Assembly: GCA_964393825.1 (NCBI GenBank)
Contig: CAYMUY010000005.1
Location: forward strand, 60,624 to 124,623
DNA: 64,000 nt
Source: PFJX01 sp964393825
Lineage (GTDB): Bacteria; Pseudomonadota; Gammaproteobacteria; Burkholderiales; Thiobacillaceae
Direction of reading: 5' to 3'
A model generated the notes under the pieces. That model saw only the letters and a program-made list of their open reading frames with translations, did not search any database and was not told the origin of the DNA. Both the position numbers and the translations under genes were made by a program. Below are positions 1 through 9,814 of this stretch, piece after piece. The first letter of the stretch is position 1, and each line of letters begins with the position of its first letter.

Positions 1-744
<744 letters not shown>

Positions 745-825
745 CCGGGCAAGCCCGACAGGGCATTAAAGTTCCCCGGGAGGCTGGCCGATAGTCGGGG
801 AGTGACTCAAGCCAAAGGGACGGCC

Positions 826-1875
826 ATGCAGATCATCATCGTCGACGACAATCCGCTCACTCTGAAGCGGATGGAGGATCTGATCCTGCGGGCCGGGGAA
901 CCGCCACCCAGGACCTTCCTGGAGTCCGCCGACGCTCTGGCCTGGTGCCGGAAAAACCAGCCCGACCTGCTCATCATCGATTGCACGATGCCGCCACCAG
1001 ACGGCCTGGAATTCGTCCGCCAATTCAGGGCACAGCCGCGCCAGGCCGACATCCCGGTGCTCATGATCACCCCCGATCGCGAGACCCGTCACGCCGCACT
1101 GGCAGGGGGCGCCAGCGATGTCCTCAGCGATCCCGTCGACGAGGCCGAGTTCCGCGCCCGCCTGCGCACCCTGCTGGCCCTCCGGCGTGGCCAGATCGAG
1201 CGCGGCGAACGGGACGCATGGCTGACCGAAAAAATCGCCGCCGCCACCACCCACCTTCTCGACCGGGAGCAGGAAATGATCACCCGCCTGTCGCGGGCGG
1301 CGGAATTCCGCGACCCGGACAGCGGCGCCCATATCCAGCGCATCGCCCATTATTCGCGACTGATCGCGCAACAACTGGGACTGCCGGCCGAGGAACAGTC
1401 GCTCCTCCTGCGCGCCGCACCGCTGCACGATGTCGGCAAGATCGCGATCAGTGAAGCCATCCTGCTGAAGCCCGGCAGGCTCGATGCGGACGAGTTCGAG
1501 ATCATGAAGACGCACGCCGAGATGGGCTATGTCCTGCTCTCGGGCAGCGGCTTCAGCCTGCTCGACGCCGCCGCCCTGATCGCCCGCTCACACCACGAAA
1601 AATATGACGGCAGCGGCTACCCGCTCGGACTCGCCGGCGAGGCCATTCCCCTGCATGGCCGCATCGTGGCGGTAGCCGACGTCTTCGACGCACTCACCAC
1701 CGAGCGACCGTACAAACGCGCCTGGGATATCGAACACGCGCTGCGGTTTCTCGAAGAAGGCTCCGGCAATCACTTCGATCCGGCCTGCGTCCAGGCCTTC
1801 ATCGCCCGGATCGGGGACGTGCTGGCGATACGCGCCCGCAATCGGGACGCCGGTCCGGTATGCGCGCAGCCGTGA
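826..1875 (+). CDS. Response regulator with HD-GYP domain (predicted c-di-GMP phosphodiesterase)
   Basis: 350 residues. An N-terminal receiver domain (about 1-120) has the acidic pair D7/D8 and phosphoacceptor D52 in IIDCTMPPPDG. The output is a complete HD-GYP domain with HDVGKIAI and HHEKYDGSGYP, so it should hydrolyse c-di-GMP under control of a sensor kinase (RpfG-type layout). I chose ATG 826 over the in-frame GTG at 802: an AAAGGGA Shine-Dalgarno-like stretch (814-820) sits just upstream and the receiver beta strand starts immediately after. The REC-HPt gene follows 34 bases downstream, so the two may form one phosphorelay unit. No kinase is beside them; the nearest is the cluster starting near 11 kb. 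Confidence 0.92.
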   Translation: MQIIIVDDNPLTLKRMEDLILRAGEPPPRTFLESADALAWCRKNQPDLLIIDCTMPPPDGLEFVRQFRAQPRQADIPVLMITPDRETRHAALAGGASDVLSDPVDEAEFRARLRTLLALRRGQIERGERDAWLTEKIAAATTHLLDREQEMITRLSRAAEFRDPDSGAHIQRIAHYSRLIAQQLGLPAEEQSLLLRAAPLHDVGKIAISEAILLKPGRLDADEFEIMKTHAEMGYVLLSGSGFSLLDAAALIARSHHEKYDGSGYPLGLAGEAIPLHGRIVAVADVFDALTTERPYKRAWDIEHALRFLEEGSGNHFDPACVQAFIARIGDVLAIRARNRDAGPVCAQP

Positions 1876-1909
1876 TGAAATCCTTCATCAGGATTCGCCG
1901 CCGCAGCGC

Positions 1910-2827
1910 ATGGCCATGGCATCCGACATGAAGCCTCCCCCGGCCGGCGACGAAGCGAGCCTTGCCCAGGATGGCGATCGGGCGCAGCACGAATACCGGA
2001 TGTCGGCGAGCGACGCGTTGACGCCGGGCGCCCCCCCGGCCCCACCACGACTCGCCAGCCCGGACAGGGACCAGCGCAAGCTCGCCATCCTGCTGGCCGA
2101 AGACAACCCGCAGAACCAGAAACTCGCGGTCAGGCTCCTGGAAAGCCGCGGTCATACGGTCGAAGTCGCGGGAAATGGTCGCCTCGCGCTGGAAGCCTGG
2201 CGGCGCGGTGGCCACGATCTCATCATCATGGACATGATGATGCCGGAGATGGATGGCCTGGAAGCCACCCGCCGCATCCGCAAGGAGGAACGACAGCGCC
2301 GGCTAGGCACGGCGCGCATCGCCATCATCGCGATGACCGCGAATGTCCTGCGCGGTGATCGCGAGCGCTGCCTCGAGGCCGGCATGGATGGTTATGTCCC
2401 GAAACCGGTGAAACCCGACATCCTGTTCCATGAAATCGCCCGCGTATCTGGCGAGGCGGTCGATGCCATGGCGGAGGCTGTGGCGGTGGACACGACGACG
2501 AGCCAGCCGATCTTCGACCGCGCCGACGCTCTCTCCCGCGTCGCCGAGGACGCGGACTTGCTCAACACGCTCCTGGACATGTTCATCGCCAACGCCCCCA
2601 ACTATGTCGGGGAAATCGACACAGCCCTCGCCGCGCGCGACTGGACACGCCTTGCCCGTGCCGCGCACACCCTCAATGGCATCCTCGCCACCTTCTCCGC
2701 GCGTCGCGGCGAGGCCGCCGCCCGAGCCCTGGAACAAGCTGCCAGGAGTCTTGACGAAGGCGCCTGCCGTACATACGCCGATCAGGCCAGGGGCGAGGTG
2801 GAGGCCTTCCTTCGCGCGCTCGGCTAG
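1910..2827 (+). CDS. REC-HPt phosphorelay protein
   Basis: 305 residues. A proline-rich, low-complexity leader (about 1-55) precedes a receiver domain (about 57-175) with LLAEDNP and phosphoacceptor D108 in IIMDMMMPEMDG. A C-terminal HPt-like four-helix segment (about 200-305) carries H253 in AHTLNG, where most HPt domains have H-S/T-L-K-G, so the usual Lys is Asn here. The pairing looks like the detached C-terminal half of a hybrid kinase and could shuttle phosphate between a sensor and the HD-GYP regulator just upstream. Alternative ATGs lie at 1916 and 1928; the true start is uncertain because the first 50 residues show no domain. It converges with the helicase gene, with only 3 bases between them. 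Confidence 0.85.
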   Translation: MAMASDMKPPPAGDEASLAQDGDRAQHEYRMSASDALTPGAPPAPPRLASPDRDQRKLAILLAEDNPQNQKLAVRLLESRGHTVEVAGNGRLALEAWRRGGHDLIIMDMMMPEMDGLEATRRIRKEERQRRLGTARIAIIAMTANVLRGDRERCLEAGMDGYVPKPVKPDILFHEIARVSGEAVDAMAEAVAVDTTTSQPIFDRADALSRVAEDADLLNTLLDMFIANAPNYVGEIDTALAARDWTRLARAAHTLNGILATFSARRGEAAARALEQAARSLDEGACRTYADQARGEVEAFLRALG

Positions 2828-2830
2828 CCG

Positions 2831-4765
2831 CTACAACGCATCACGCCGGCGCAGGAAGTCCACCGCCTCCTCCTGCTTGCGGCTGCGTTTCATCGGCGGC
2901 AGCGCCTGCCAGATGCGGCGGCCATAGGGTTTCTCGACCAGGCGCGGGTCACAGATCATCAGCACGCCGCGATCGCTTTCCCGCCGGATCAGGCGTCCGG
3001 CCCCCTGTTTCAGGCTGATCACGGCATGCGGCAACTGATGGTCGAAGAACGGGTTCTTGCCCGCCTGGCGCAGCACTTCCATGCGCGCGGCGAGCACCGG
3101 GTCGTCCGGCGGCTGGAACGGTAAACGGTCGATCACCACCAGGGAGAGTGCCTGGCCGGCGACATCGACGCCTTCCCAGAAGCTCTGGCTACCGAGCAGC
3201 ACGGCATTGCCGAGACGGCGAAAGGCGTCGAGCAGTTCGCTGCGGCTTTTCTCACCTTGCAGCAGCAGCGGGAAACTCACCCCCTCCGCCGTCATCCGCG
3301 CCTGGATCAGCTTGTGCGCGGCATTCATGGCGCGCAGCGAAGTGAACAACAGGAAGGCGCCGCCACCGCTCGCCTTCAGCAAGGGCCAGGCCGCCTCCAG
3401 CGCGGCTTCGCCGAACTGGGGCGCATTCGGATCGGGCATCTTCTCCGGCACGTAGAGCAGGGCCTGGCTGGCATAATCGAAGGGGCTGTCCCAGACGGCG
3501 GTATCCGCTTCCAGCAAGCCGATTTCATGCAGGTAATGCTGGAAGTCGCCACGCACCGACAAGGTGGCGGATGTGAAGATCCAGGCGCGGCTATCGTTCT
3601 CGATCTGGCGCGCGAACAACTCGCCGGCATTCAGCGGCGTGGCGTGGAACAGCACGGAATGGGCGGCCGCTTCCAGCCAGCGCACCATGCCGGCCTCGGC
3701 CGTGGGCGTGAGCCATTTTTCCAGCCGGTTGGCCGCCTCGCGACAGCGGGCGTGGCACTGCGCCAGGGTTTCCGCGCGTTCCGCCTGCGACTCCAGCAAC
3801 GCATCCAGCTTCGCCAGCCGCGCCACCATGACGTCCACCGCCTCGCGGAATTCCTCGCGTTCGAGGGCGCGGACCGCCGGCAGCCGCGCCTGCGCCAGGC
3901 CCAGCCCGAGGCGCACGTCGCGGGCAGCGGTTTCCAGGTCACCGGCGGCAATCGGCAACTCGACGAAGTCCGCCGCCGCCACCGACGCTTCCACCTTGAC
4001 GTCGCGGCACAACTCGATGATGACGCCGGTGGTGATGGTCTCGCCGAAGAACAGGCTGGCGGTGGCCGGCAACTGGTGCGCCTCGTCGAAGATCACGGCG
4101 TTGCTGGCCGGCAGCAGTTCGCCGGCGCCCTCGTCCTTCAGCCAGACGTCGGCGAAGAACAGATGGTGATTGACCACCACCACGTCGGCCTCCAGCGCCT
4201 TCTTGCGCGCCTTCAGCACGAAGCAATCCTTATGGTTCGGGCATTCGCCGCCCAGGCAGTTGTCGCGGGTGGAGGTGGCGAACCCCCAGGCTGGCGAATC
4301 CTCGGGCACGTCATGGCAGGCCATGCGGTCACCGCTGTCGCTGATCGCGGCATAACGGGCGATGGCGCGCAGGTGCAAGGCCTCGTCGCGGCTTTTCAGG
4401 CGCGCTTCCGAGAGGGCGCGCTCCAGATGATAGTGACAGACATAGTTGCCGCGCCCCTTCAGCAGGGCGACCGTGACCGGCCGCGCCAGGGCCTCGCGCA
4501 CGGCGGGAATGTCGCGATGGAACAACTGGTCCTGGAGCGTCTTGGTGCCGGTGGAGACGATCACCTTGCCGCCGAACAGCAAGGCCGGAATCAGGTAGGC
4601 GAGCGTCTTGCCGGTGCCGGTGCCGGCTTCCGCCACCAGTCGGCCGCGCGTCTCCAATGTGGAAAAAATGCGCGTCGCCATCTCAAGTTGCTGCGCGCGT
4701 GGCCGATACATGGGAATAACGGTCCCGAGCGGGCCATGGTCGGTGAAGAATTCGTCCAGATTCAT
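2831..4765 (-). CDS. Iron-sulfur superfamily 2 DNA helicase, YoaA/DinG type
   Basis: 644 residues. It should unwind DNA 5'-3' during repair of stalled or damaged forks. Walker A is AEAGTGTGKT (K53) and the DEAH box is in IFDEAHQLPA. A set of cysteines between them (YVCHY, then DNCLGGEC and HKDC) fits the Fe-S cluster of the XPD/DinG group. C-terminal helicase motifs include LLGSQSFWEGVDV and GAGRLIRRESDRG. Length matches E. coli YoaA (636) better than DinG (716). It is divergent from the hydrolase gene across 65 bases. A 518-codon open frame on the opposite strand is a composition shadow. Confidence 0.93.
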   Translation of the reverse strand: MNLDEFFTDHGPLGTVIPMYRPRAQQLEMATRIFSTLETRGRLVAEAGTGTGKTLAYLIPALLFGGKVIVSTGTKTLQDQLFHRDIPAVREALARPVTVALLKGRGNYVCHYHLERALSEARLKSRDEALHLRAIARYAAISDSGDRMACHDVPEDSPAWGFATSTRDNCLGGECPNHKDCFVLKARKKALEADVVVVNHHLFFADVWLKDEGAGELLPASNAVIFDEAHQLPATASLFFGETITTGVIIELCRDVKVEASVAAADFVELPIAAGDLETAARDVRLGLGLAQARLPAVRALEREEFREAVDVMVARLAKLDALLESQAERAETLAQCHARCREAANRLEKWLTPTAEAGMVRWLEAAAHSVLFHATPLNAGELFARQIENDSRAWIFTSATLSVRGDFQHYLHEIGLLEADTAVWDSPFDYASQALLYVPEKMPDPNAPQFGEAALEAAWPLLKASGGGAFLLFTSLRAMNAAHKLIQARMTAEGVSFPLLLQGEKSRSELLDAFRRLGNAVLLGSQSFWEGVDVAGQALSLVVIDRLPFQPPDDPVLAARMEVLRQAGKNPFFDHQLPHAVISLKQGAGRLIRRESDRGVLMICDPRLVEKPYGRRIWQALPPMKRSRKQEEAVDFLRRRDAL

Positions 4766-4830
4766 GGCGCGAGTTTATCCGGTCGTGGCATCGTCACGGA
4801 CGCTGAACACTAGAACTTGGAGATGTGTCG

Positions 4831-5667
4831 ATGAAGGGTGCCCTGATTCTGGCGCTTTGCTGCCTCAGCCTCGCCGCCCATGCCGCGACCGTGACCCTGC
4901 CCGTGGGCAAGCAACTGGTCGCCCGCGCCGACTACCGCAAGGGCGATCCCGGAAAACCGGCACTCATCCTGTTGCATGGGCTGCTCCAGACCCACGAGTT
5001 CCCCACCATCACCCGCCTGATCGAGGGCACCCATGACGCCGGCCACACCGTGCTGGCGCCGACCCTGACCCTGGGGGTGACCCACCGCCGGCAGAGCCTG
5101 GCCTGTGAAGCCATCCACACCCACACCATGGATGGCGTGACACAGGAAATCGACACCTGGGTGCGCTGGCTGAAGAAGCGTCACGACGGACCGATCATTC
5201 TGGTCGGGCACAGTTTCGGCAGCGTCGAGGCGCTGGCCTACCTGTCCGGCAGACCCGATCCGGCGATCACCCGGTTCATCGGCATCAGCATCGTCGAGGG
5301 ACGTCTCAAGCTGACCGGCGAGGAGACGACCCGTCTGATCACCGAACTGCGCCACGCGGTGAAAGCCGGCACGCCACGTGTGGTCACGCATCAGTTTTCC
5401 TACTGCCAGAAATACCAGGCAACGCCGGCCAGCCTGCTGTCCTATCTGGAGTGGACCCCGACACGCGTACTGGAGACCGCCAGCCACCTGCGACTGCCCA
5501 GCCTGTACATCATGGGCAGCCGCGATGACCGTCTCGGCGAAGGCTGGGTGGACCTGCTCGCGAAACGCAACCGGGTGAAGATCATCAAGGGCGCCAATCA
5601 CTTCATGGACGGCGAGCATGAATTCGACCTGCTCGACACCGTCCTCGCTGAACTGAACGCCTCATGA
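4831..5667 (+). CDS. Exported alpha/beta hydrolase of unknown substrate
   Basis: 278 residues with a cleavable signal peptide (about 1-17, ending AAHA). The fold is shown by the oxyanion-region LILLHG, the nucleophile elbow GHSFG (S128), an acid in MGSRDDRLGEG and the His in GANHFMDG. It is therefore probably an active periplasmic esterase or lipase-like enzyme; the substrate cannot be read from the sequence. ATG 4831 is preferred over GTG 4825 because GGAG (4819-4822) is well spaced before it. The stop is one base from the start of the GGDEF-EAL gene, so they are very likely co-transcribed and perhaps translationally coupled. Confidence 0.85.
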   Translation: MKGALILALCCLSLAAHAATVTLPVGKQLVARADYRKGDPGKPALILLHGLLQTHEFPTITRLIEGTHDAGHTVLAPTLTLGVTHRRQSLACEAIHTHTMDGVTQEIDTWVRWLKKRHDGPIILVGHSFGSVEALAYLSGRPDPAITRFIGISIVEGRLKLTGEETTRLITELRHAVKAGTPRVVTHQFSYCQKYQATPASLLSYLEWTPTRVLETASHLRLPSLYIMGSRDDRLGEGWVDLLAKRNRVKIIKGANHFMDGEHEFDLLDTVLAELNAS

Positions 5668-5668
5668 C

Positions 5669-7870
5669 ATGGTGAAGCCGCAAAGCATCGCCCGCCTGGC
5701 AGGCCTGTTCATCCTGGCCGTGATCGGCTTCATCCTGCTCACGGGAGGCTATCTCTGGCTGGAGATCGAACGGGTCAGCGGCGCAATCCAGACCCGGGAG
5801 GAACATAGCGCCCACGCCGAGGTGCTCGATGGACTGACCGAAGTCCGCCGCCGGGCGATGGACACGGCGCAAGCCCTGGCACGCTGGGACGAAACCCGGC
5901 AGCACCTGGCCTTCAGCGAGTACTACACCCTGTGGCGGGACGACCGTGTGCGCGACGCCGGCATGGTTTCCGAACGGGTGGTGGGCGTCGCCCTCTATGA
6001 CAAGCACGGCCACATTCTCGCCCCGCCGGACAAGAATCGCCCGATGCCGGTCGACCTGCCCGGACAGACACCGGTGACCCTGCTGCAACAGGAAGGCGGC
6101 AACACGCATTACAGCCTGTTCCTGCCCGTGTATGCCGACCCGGCCGGCGGTGTCCTGCTCGGCCACCTCGGACTCAAGTTCGATTTTCTGGCCGAACTGC
6201 GGCGCGCCCGCGGCTACCAGTTCGCCGACATGAACAGGCTGCATGTCGATCTGGCGGAGGGCCGCGCGATCAGCATGGAACGGATTCTTGAGCACCTGCG
6301 CTTCACTACCCGAAGCAATCCTGACCAGGTCGCGTTCCACGATCTCTTCCAGGCCTCGCTGGTCCGCATGGGGATCGTCTTCCTCGTCCTGCTGTTTCTC
6401 GCGGCCATCCTGCTGGTACGCCTGCTGGTGCGGCCGCTGCGCGCCTTCTCGATCGAGATCGACGCCCTGCGGGAGCCGGGCGGCAGCCTGCCGCGCGATC
6501 CGGCACAGGCTTCGCCGCTGCCCATACTGGAGCTGGAAAACATGCGGCGCTCCTTCAACGATTACCAGGCGCGCCTGTCGGAACTGCACAGCAACCTGGA
6601 GCAGAACAGCCGCGATTTCCGCGACCAGGCCCGTCGCGATGCCCTCACCGGCACCTTCAACCGACGCGCCTTCGACGAGGACTGGAAAGCGCTGGGGGAG
6701 GATCGCCGCCTCGGCCATGTCGCCCTGCTGCTGTTCGACTGCGATCATTTCAAGGCGATCAACGATACCTACGGCCATCAGGTCGGCGACCTGGTGATCC
6801 AGAACATCGCCAAGGCCTTGCATACCGCCTTGCGCGCCGATGACCGGCTCTATCGTCTCGGTGGCGACGAATTCGCCACCATCCTCCGTGATGCCGACGC
6901 CTCCCGTGCCGAAGCCGTGGCGCAACGCTGCATCGATCATGTATCGAGCCAGGATTTCCGACAGTTCGGCCTGACCGAGCCGACCACCATCAGCATCGGC
7001 ATCGCGCTCTCCCGGGACGAGGGCATCACCCTGCATGAGCTGCTGAAACGAGCCGACCTCGCCATGTACACCGCGAAACGGCCGGGCAGCCGCAAGCTGG
7101 TGTTCTACAACGATGGCATGGGCGGCATGGCGGCGCTGGTGGGCAACAGGGAAATCAGCGCCGTCTTCCAGGCCATCGAAAACCCGGACCTGATCGAACT
7201 GCACTACCAGTCGGTGATGCGCCTGCCCATGACACAGAAGGATTATGTGGAAGCCCTGACCCGCATCCGTTTCGAGGGGGAACTGATCGGCCCGGCGGCC
7301 ATCTTCCCCATCGTACAGGCGCGCAACCTGGACATGGAATTCGATCTCGCCGTGTTGCGCGCCCTCGATCGCGACCTGCGCCGCGGCAAGCTGGCGGCAA
7401 ACCACGGCGTCTCGTTCAACCTGTCGGCCTCCAGCATCATCAACAGCAAGGTGATGGATGCCCTCACCGCCTTGTTCCAGTCGCATCCAGGCCGCAAGTT
7501 CGTCGCGGAAATCACCGAGACCGCCCTCATCACCCAGATCGACATCGCCTCCGAGAACATCCGCCTGTTGCGGGAAACCGGCTGCCTGGTGGCCCTGGAC
7601 GACTTCGGCAGCGGCTATTCCTCGCTACGTTATCTCGCCTCCATGCCGGTGGACCTGGTGAAGTTCGACATCAGCATGGTGCGCCTGCTCGAAAGCGGCG
7701 ACCGCCGCCAGCAACTGATGATGGAAGACATCTCCAGCCTGGTGGTGACCGCCGGCTACCAGATGGTGGCCGAAGGTGTGGAAAGCCGAGAATTGCTCGA
7801 CAAGGTCATCGCCCTCGGCTTCTCGCATGCCCAGGGCTATTACTTCGACAAGCCGCAAGCCCCGGCCTGA
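5669..7870 (+). CDS. Membrane-bound GGDEF-EAL protein with periplasmic sensor domain
   Basis: 733 residues. Transmembrane helix near 11-31, a periplasmic sensor (about 32-230, CHASE4-like in size and position), a second helix near 233-253, then GGDEF and EAL. GGDEF is intact (398-402 in RLGGDEF) and preceded at the right distance by the inhibitory I-site RADD, so diguanylate cyclase activity is likely. The EAL half has VEAL, EITETA, DDFGSGYSS, KFD and VAEGVES, i.e. most residues needed for phosphodiesterase activity, although the ELTES-type motif is EITET. It is therefore potentially bifunctional. It directly follows the hydrolase gene, which suggests that the periplasmic sensor and that enzyme respond to the same envelope condition (inference). 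Confidence 0.92.
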   Translation: MVKPQSIARLAGLFILAVIGFILLTGGYLWLEIERVSGAIQTREEHSAHAEVLDGLTEVRRRAMDTAQALARWDETRQHLAFSEYYTLWRDDRVRDAGMVSERVVGVALYDKHGHILAPPDKNRPMPVDLPGQTPVTLLQQEGGNTHYSLFLPVYADPAGGVLLGHLGLKFDFLAELRRARGYQFADMNRLHVDLAEGRAISMERILEHLRFTTRSNPDQVAFHDLFQASLVRMGIVFLVLLFLAAILLVRLLVRPLRAFSIEIDALREPGGSLPRDPAQASPLPILELENMRRSFNDYQARLSELHSNLEQNSRDFRDQARRDALTGTFNRRAFDEDWKALGEDRRLGHVALLLFDCDHFKAINDTYGHQVGDLVIQNIAKALHTALRADDRLYRLGGDEFATILRDADASRAEAVAQRCIDHVSSQDFRQFGLTEPTTISIGIALSRDEGITLHELLKRADLAMYTAKRPGSRKLVFYNDGMGGMAALVGNREISAVFQAIENPDLIELHYQSVMRLPMTQKDYVEALTRIRFEGELIGPAAIFPIVQARNLDMEFDLAVLRALDRDLRRGKLAANHGVSFNLSASSIINSKVMDALTALFQSHPGRKFVAEITETALITQIDIASENIRLLRETGCLVALDDFGSGYSSLRYLASMPVDLVKFDISMVRLLESGDRRQQLMMEDISSLVVTAGYQMVAEGVESRELLDKVIALGFSHAQGYYFDKPQAPA

Positions 7871-7885
7871 CGCCGGGTCCCGCGA

Positions 7886-9751
7886 TCAGGGCACCAGCAA
7901 CATCGGCAGCAGCAGCCACCAGGGCGTGAACGACTCCACCTTCACCGCCAGCGGCGCGCAGGCCGGACCTTCGACGCCATCGGCGCCCACCCCCCGGACC
8001 CGCAGCCAGTAGTCGCCCGCCTCCGGCTTAGGCAGGGCCACGCGGGTATCCGCGACCAAAGGGCTGAGCAGGGGTTTGGCGAAACCGGGGTCGGCGCTCA
8101 TCTCGACCTTCCAGGCATGCGCCTCGCCCGTCCAGGTCGCCTGCACTTCGCCTGCCGTCACCCGCGCCGCCAGGCTTCCCGGCGCGTCGGGCGGCACGAT
8201 CACCGGGCTGACGGCACCCCAGGCACCGGCCTGCCCGTCCGCCTCGATCGCGCGCACCCGCCAGAAATACTTGCCCGCCTTCAGCGGCACGGCCAGGCTG
8301 GCATCCGCCACCTCCCGCTTCACCTGCGGCGCGCGCAGGTCGTCGCTGGCGCCGAGTTCCAGGCCATAGCGGGCCGCGCCCTTGACCTCGCTCCAGGCAA
8401 AGTGTGCCTGGCCGGGCTCGGCCCTGGCCTGGGCGGCGGGGGGATTCGGCAAAGGCTGGACACGGAAGGCGCGGTGCGGGCTCCAGACATGCTGCTTGCC
8501 GGCCGCGTCCAGGCTGGCGGCGCGCCAGTGCCAGTCGCCCTCCGCCAGGGTTTCGACATGGCGGGTGACGGCGGCCAGGCGGCGTTCGACCAGCCCACTG
8601 CCGAACTCGGGCGTCGGCGCCAATTGCAGCACATAGCCCTCGGCCTCGGGGGTGGCGGCCCAGGACAGCGCCACGTCATGGCGATATACCCGCTCGCCCA
8701 GCGCGGGGGATTGCGGCGAGGGCGGCAGCGGCCGGGCATCCAGTTCAAAGGGGTGATCGAGATTGCCGCCTTCGAGCCCGGCCGCGTCGATGGCCCGCAG
8801 GCGCAACACATAGGGGCCATCGGGCAGGTCATCCGTCCAGGAGAGGGCGGGAGACGCCGTGACATCATCCAGCAGCACTTCGGTGAAGGCGGCGTCGCGC
8901 GCCACTTGCGCGCGATAGGCGACAGCGCCGGGCACCGCTTGCCAGGTGAAGGCCAGGGGCAGGCGCTCGATGACGCGACTGAGCCCCTCGGCGGCGACGG
9001 CCGGCAACAGGGCGCGTGGCGGCTGCGGCGGCTTGCCGGCCTCGGCCACGGTACCGAAGCCCGCCGCCACGGCCACCTCCCGCCCTTGCGCGGCGACCCC
9101 GACCACGCCTTCCGTCACCTCGTTGCGCAGGAACTTGCCATCCTCGGAGACATTCAGGCGGAAATCGGTGCCGCGCAGGCCGGCCACCGCGACCGGGGTG
9201 CGTACCCGGAAGCCGCCGGCCGGCGCCAGCTGCCTGCCGGCGCGCGCTTCCAGGCGGCCGCTGTCCAGGGAAAGCTCGGTCGAGACCATGCCGGTCTTGC
9301 CGTAGGCGGTGAGACGGCCGAAGGTGAGCTTGCTGGTCGCCTGCTGGGTGAGCACGGTGCCATCGGCGAAGCGATAGCTGACACTGCTGCGCGGCCCCGA
9401 CAGCACGCTCTCGCCCCCGGTCAATCGTGCGCCCGCCGGCAGTTTCTCGAACCGTCCTCCCTCGCCCTTGTAGCGAACATTGCCGTTGACCGCCGTCACC
9501 ATGACCGGCGCCGGCGTCACCTTGAGCAGTTCCACGGGAATCTTGAGGCGGGTGTTGGGCTGAAGGTATCTCGGGATGGGTACGTTGTTGGCGGACTGGA
9601 TCTTGGGCCAGTCGCGCGTGTTCTTCAGATAGGTCTGGCCGATCTGGCTCAGGGTATCGCCGGGCACGGTCAGATACAGCCAGTCGGCGGCCGGCGCCGC
9701 GAGCGGGAACAGGACCACGGGCAGCGTGGCGAACAAGGACGGGATGCGCAT
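7886..9751 (-). CDS. LysM-FecR envelope protein with fibronectin-type repeats
   Basis: 621 residues. Signal peptide (about 1-20), a LysM peptidoglycan-binding motif (about 22-75, VPGDTLSQIGQTYLKN and NTRLKIPVELL), then a FecR-type beta domain (about 95-230, including GLRGTDFRLNV). Several repeated beta-sandwich units follow (WxxVPGAVAYRAQVARD, then comparable W...A...Y.LQLA units) resembling fibronectin III. It ends abruptly in a hydrophobic tail (WWLLLPMLLVP). No FecI sigma factor or TonB receptor is nearby, so this is the LysM-linked FecR type rather than an iron-signalling anti-sigma factor. The open frame continues far upstream through purT, but ATG 9751 with AGGAG ahead of it and a clean signal peptide is the start. 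Confidence 0.88.
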   Translation of the reverse strand: MRIPSLFATLPVVLFPLAAPAADWLYLTVPGDTLSQIGQTYLKNTRDWPKIQSANNVPIPRYLQPNTRLKIPVELLKVTPAPVMVTAVNGNVRYKGEGGRFEKLPAGARLTGGESVLSGPRSSVSYRFADGTVLTQQATSKLTFGRLTAYGKTGMVSTELSLDSGRLEARAGRQLAPAGGFRVRTPVAVAGLRGTDFRLNVSEDGKFLRNEVTEGVVGVAAQGREVAVAAGFGTVAEAGKPPQPPRALLPAVAAEGLSRVIERLPLAFTWQAVPGAVAYRAQVARDAAFTEVLLDDVTASPALSWTDDLPDGPYVLRLRAIDAAGLEGGNLDHPFELDARPLPPSPQSPALGERVYRHDVALSWAATPEAEGYVLQLAPTPEFGSGLVERRLAAVTRHVETLAEGDWHWRAASLDAAGKQHVWSPHRAFRVQPLPNPPAAQARAEPGQAHFAWSEVKGAARYGLELGASDDLRAPQVKREVADASLAVPLKAGKYFWRVRAIEADGQAGAWGAVSPVIVPPDAPGSLAARVTAGEVQATWTGEAHAWKVEMSADPGFAKPLLSPLVADTRVALPKPEAGDYWLRVRGVGADGVEGPACAPLAVKVESFTPWWLLLPMLLVP

Positions 9752-9781
9752 GGGAACTCCTGCCGGTAAGCTTCGCCCCCG

Positions 9782-9809
9782 ACTATATGACTTGAAACCC
9801 TGAAGGCAA
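9782..9809 (-). promoter_or_regulatory. Candidate sigma-70 promoter for the LysM-FecR gene
   Basis: Read on the minus strand, TTGCCT (9809-9804) and TATAGT (9787-9782) are separated by 16 bases, about 30 bases before the ATG at 9751. The -35 element lies within six bases of the divergent purT start codon. Match quality is moderate and no experimental support exists. Confidence 0.4.
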
Positions 9810-9814
9810 AGCAC

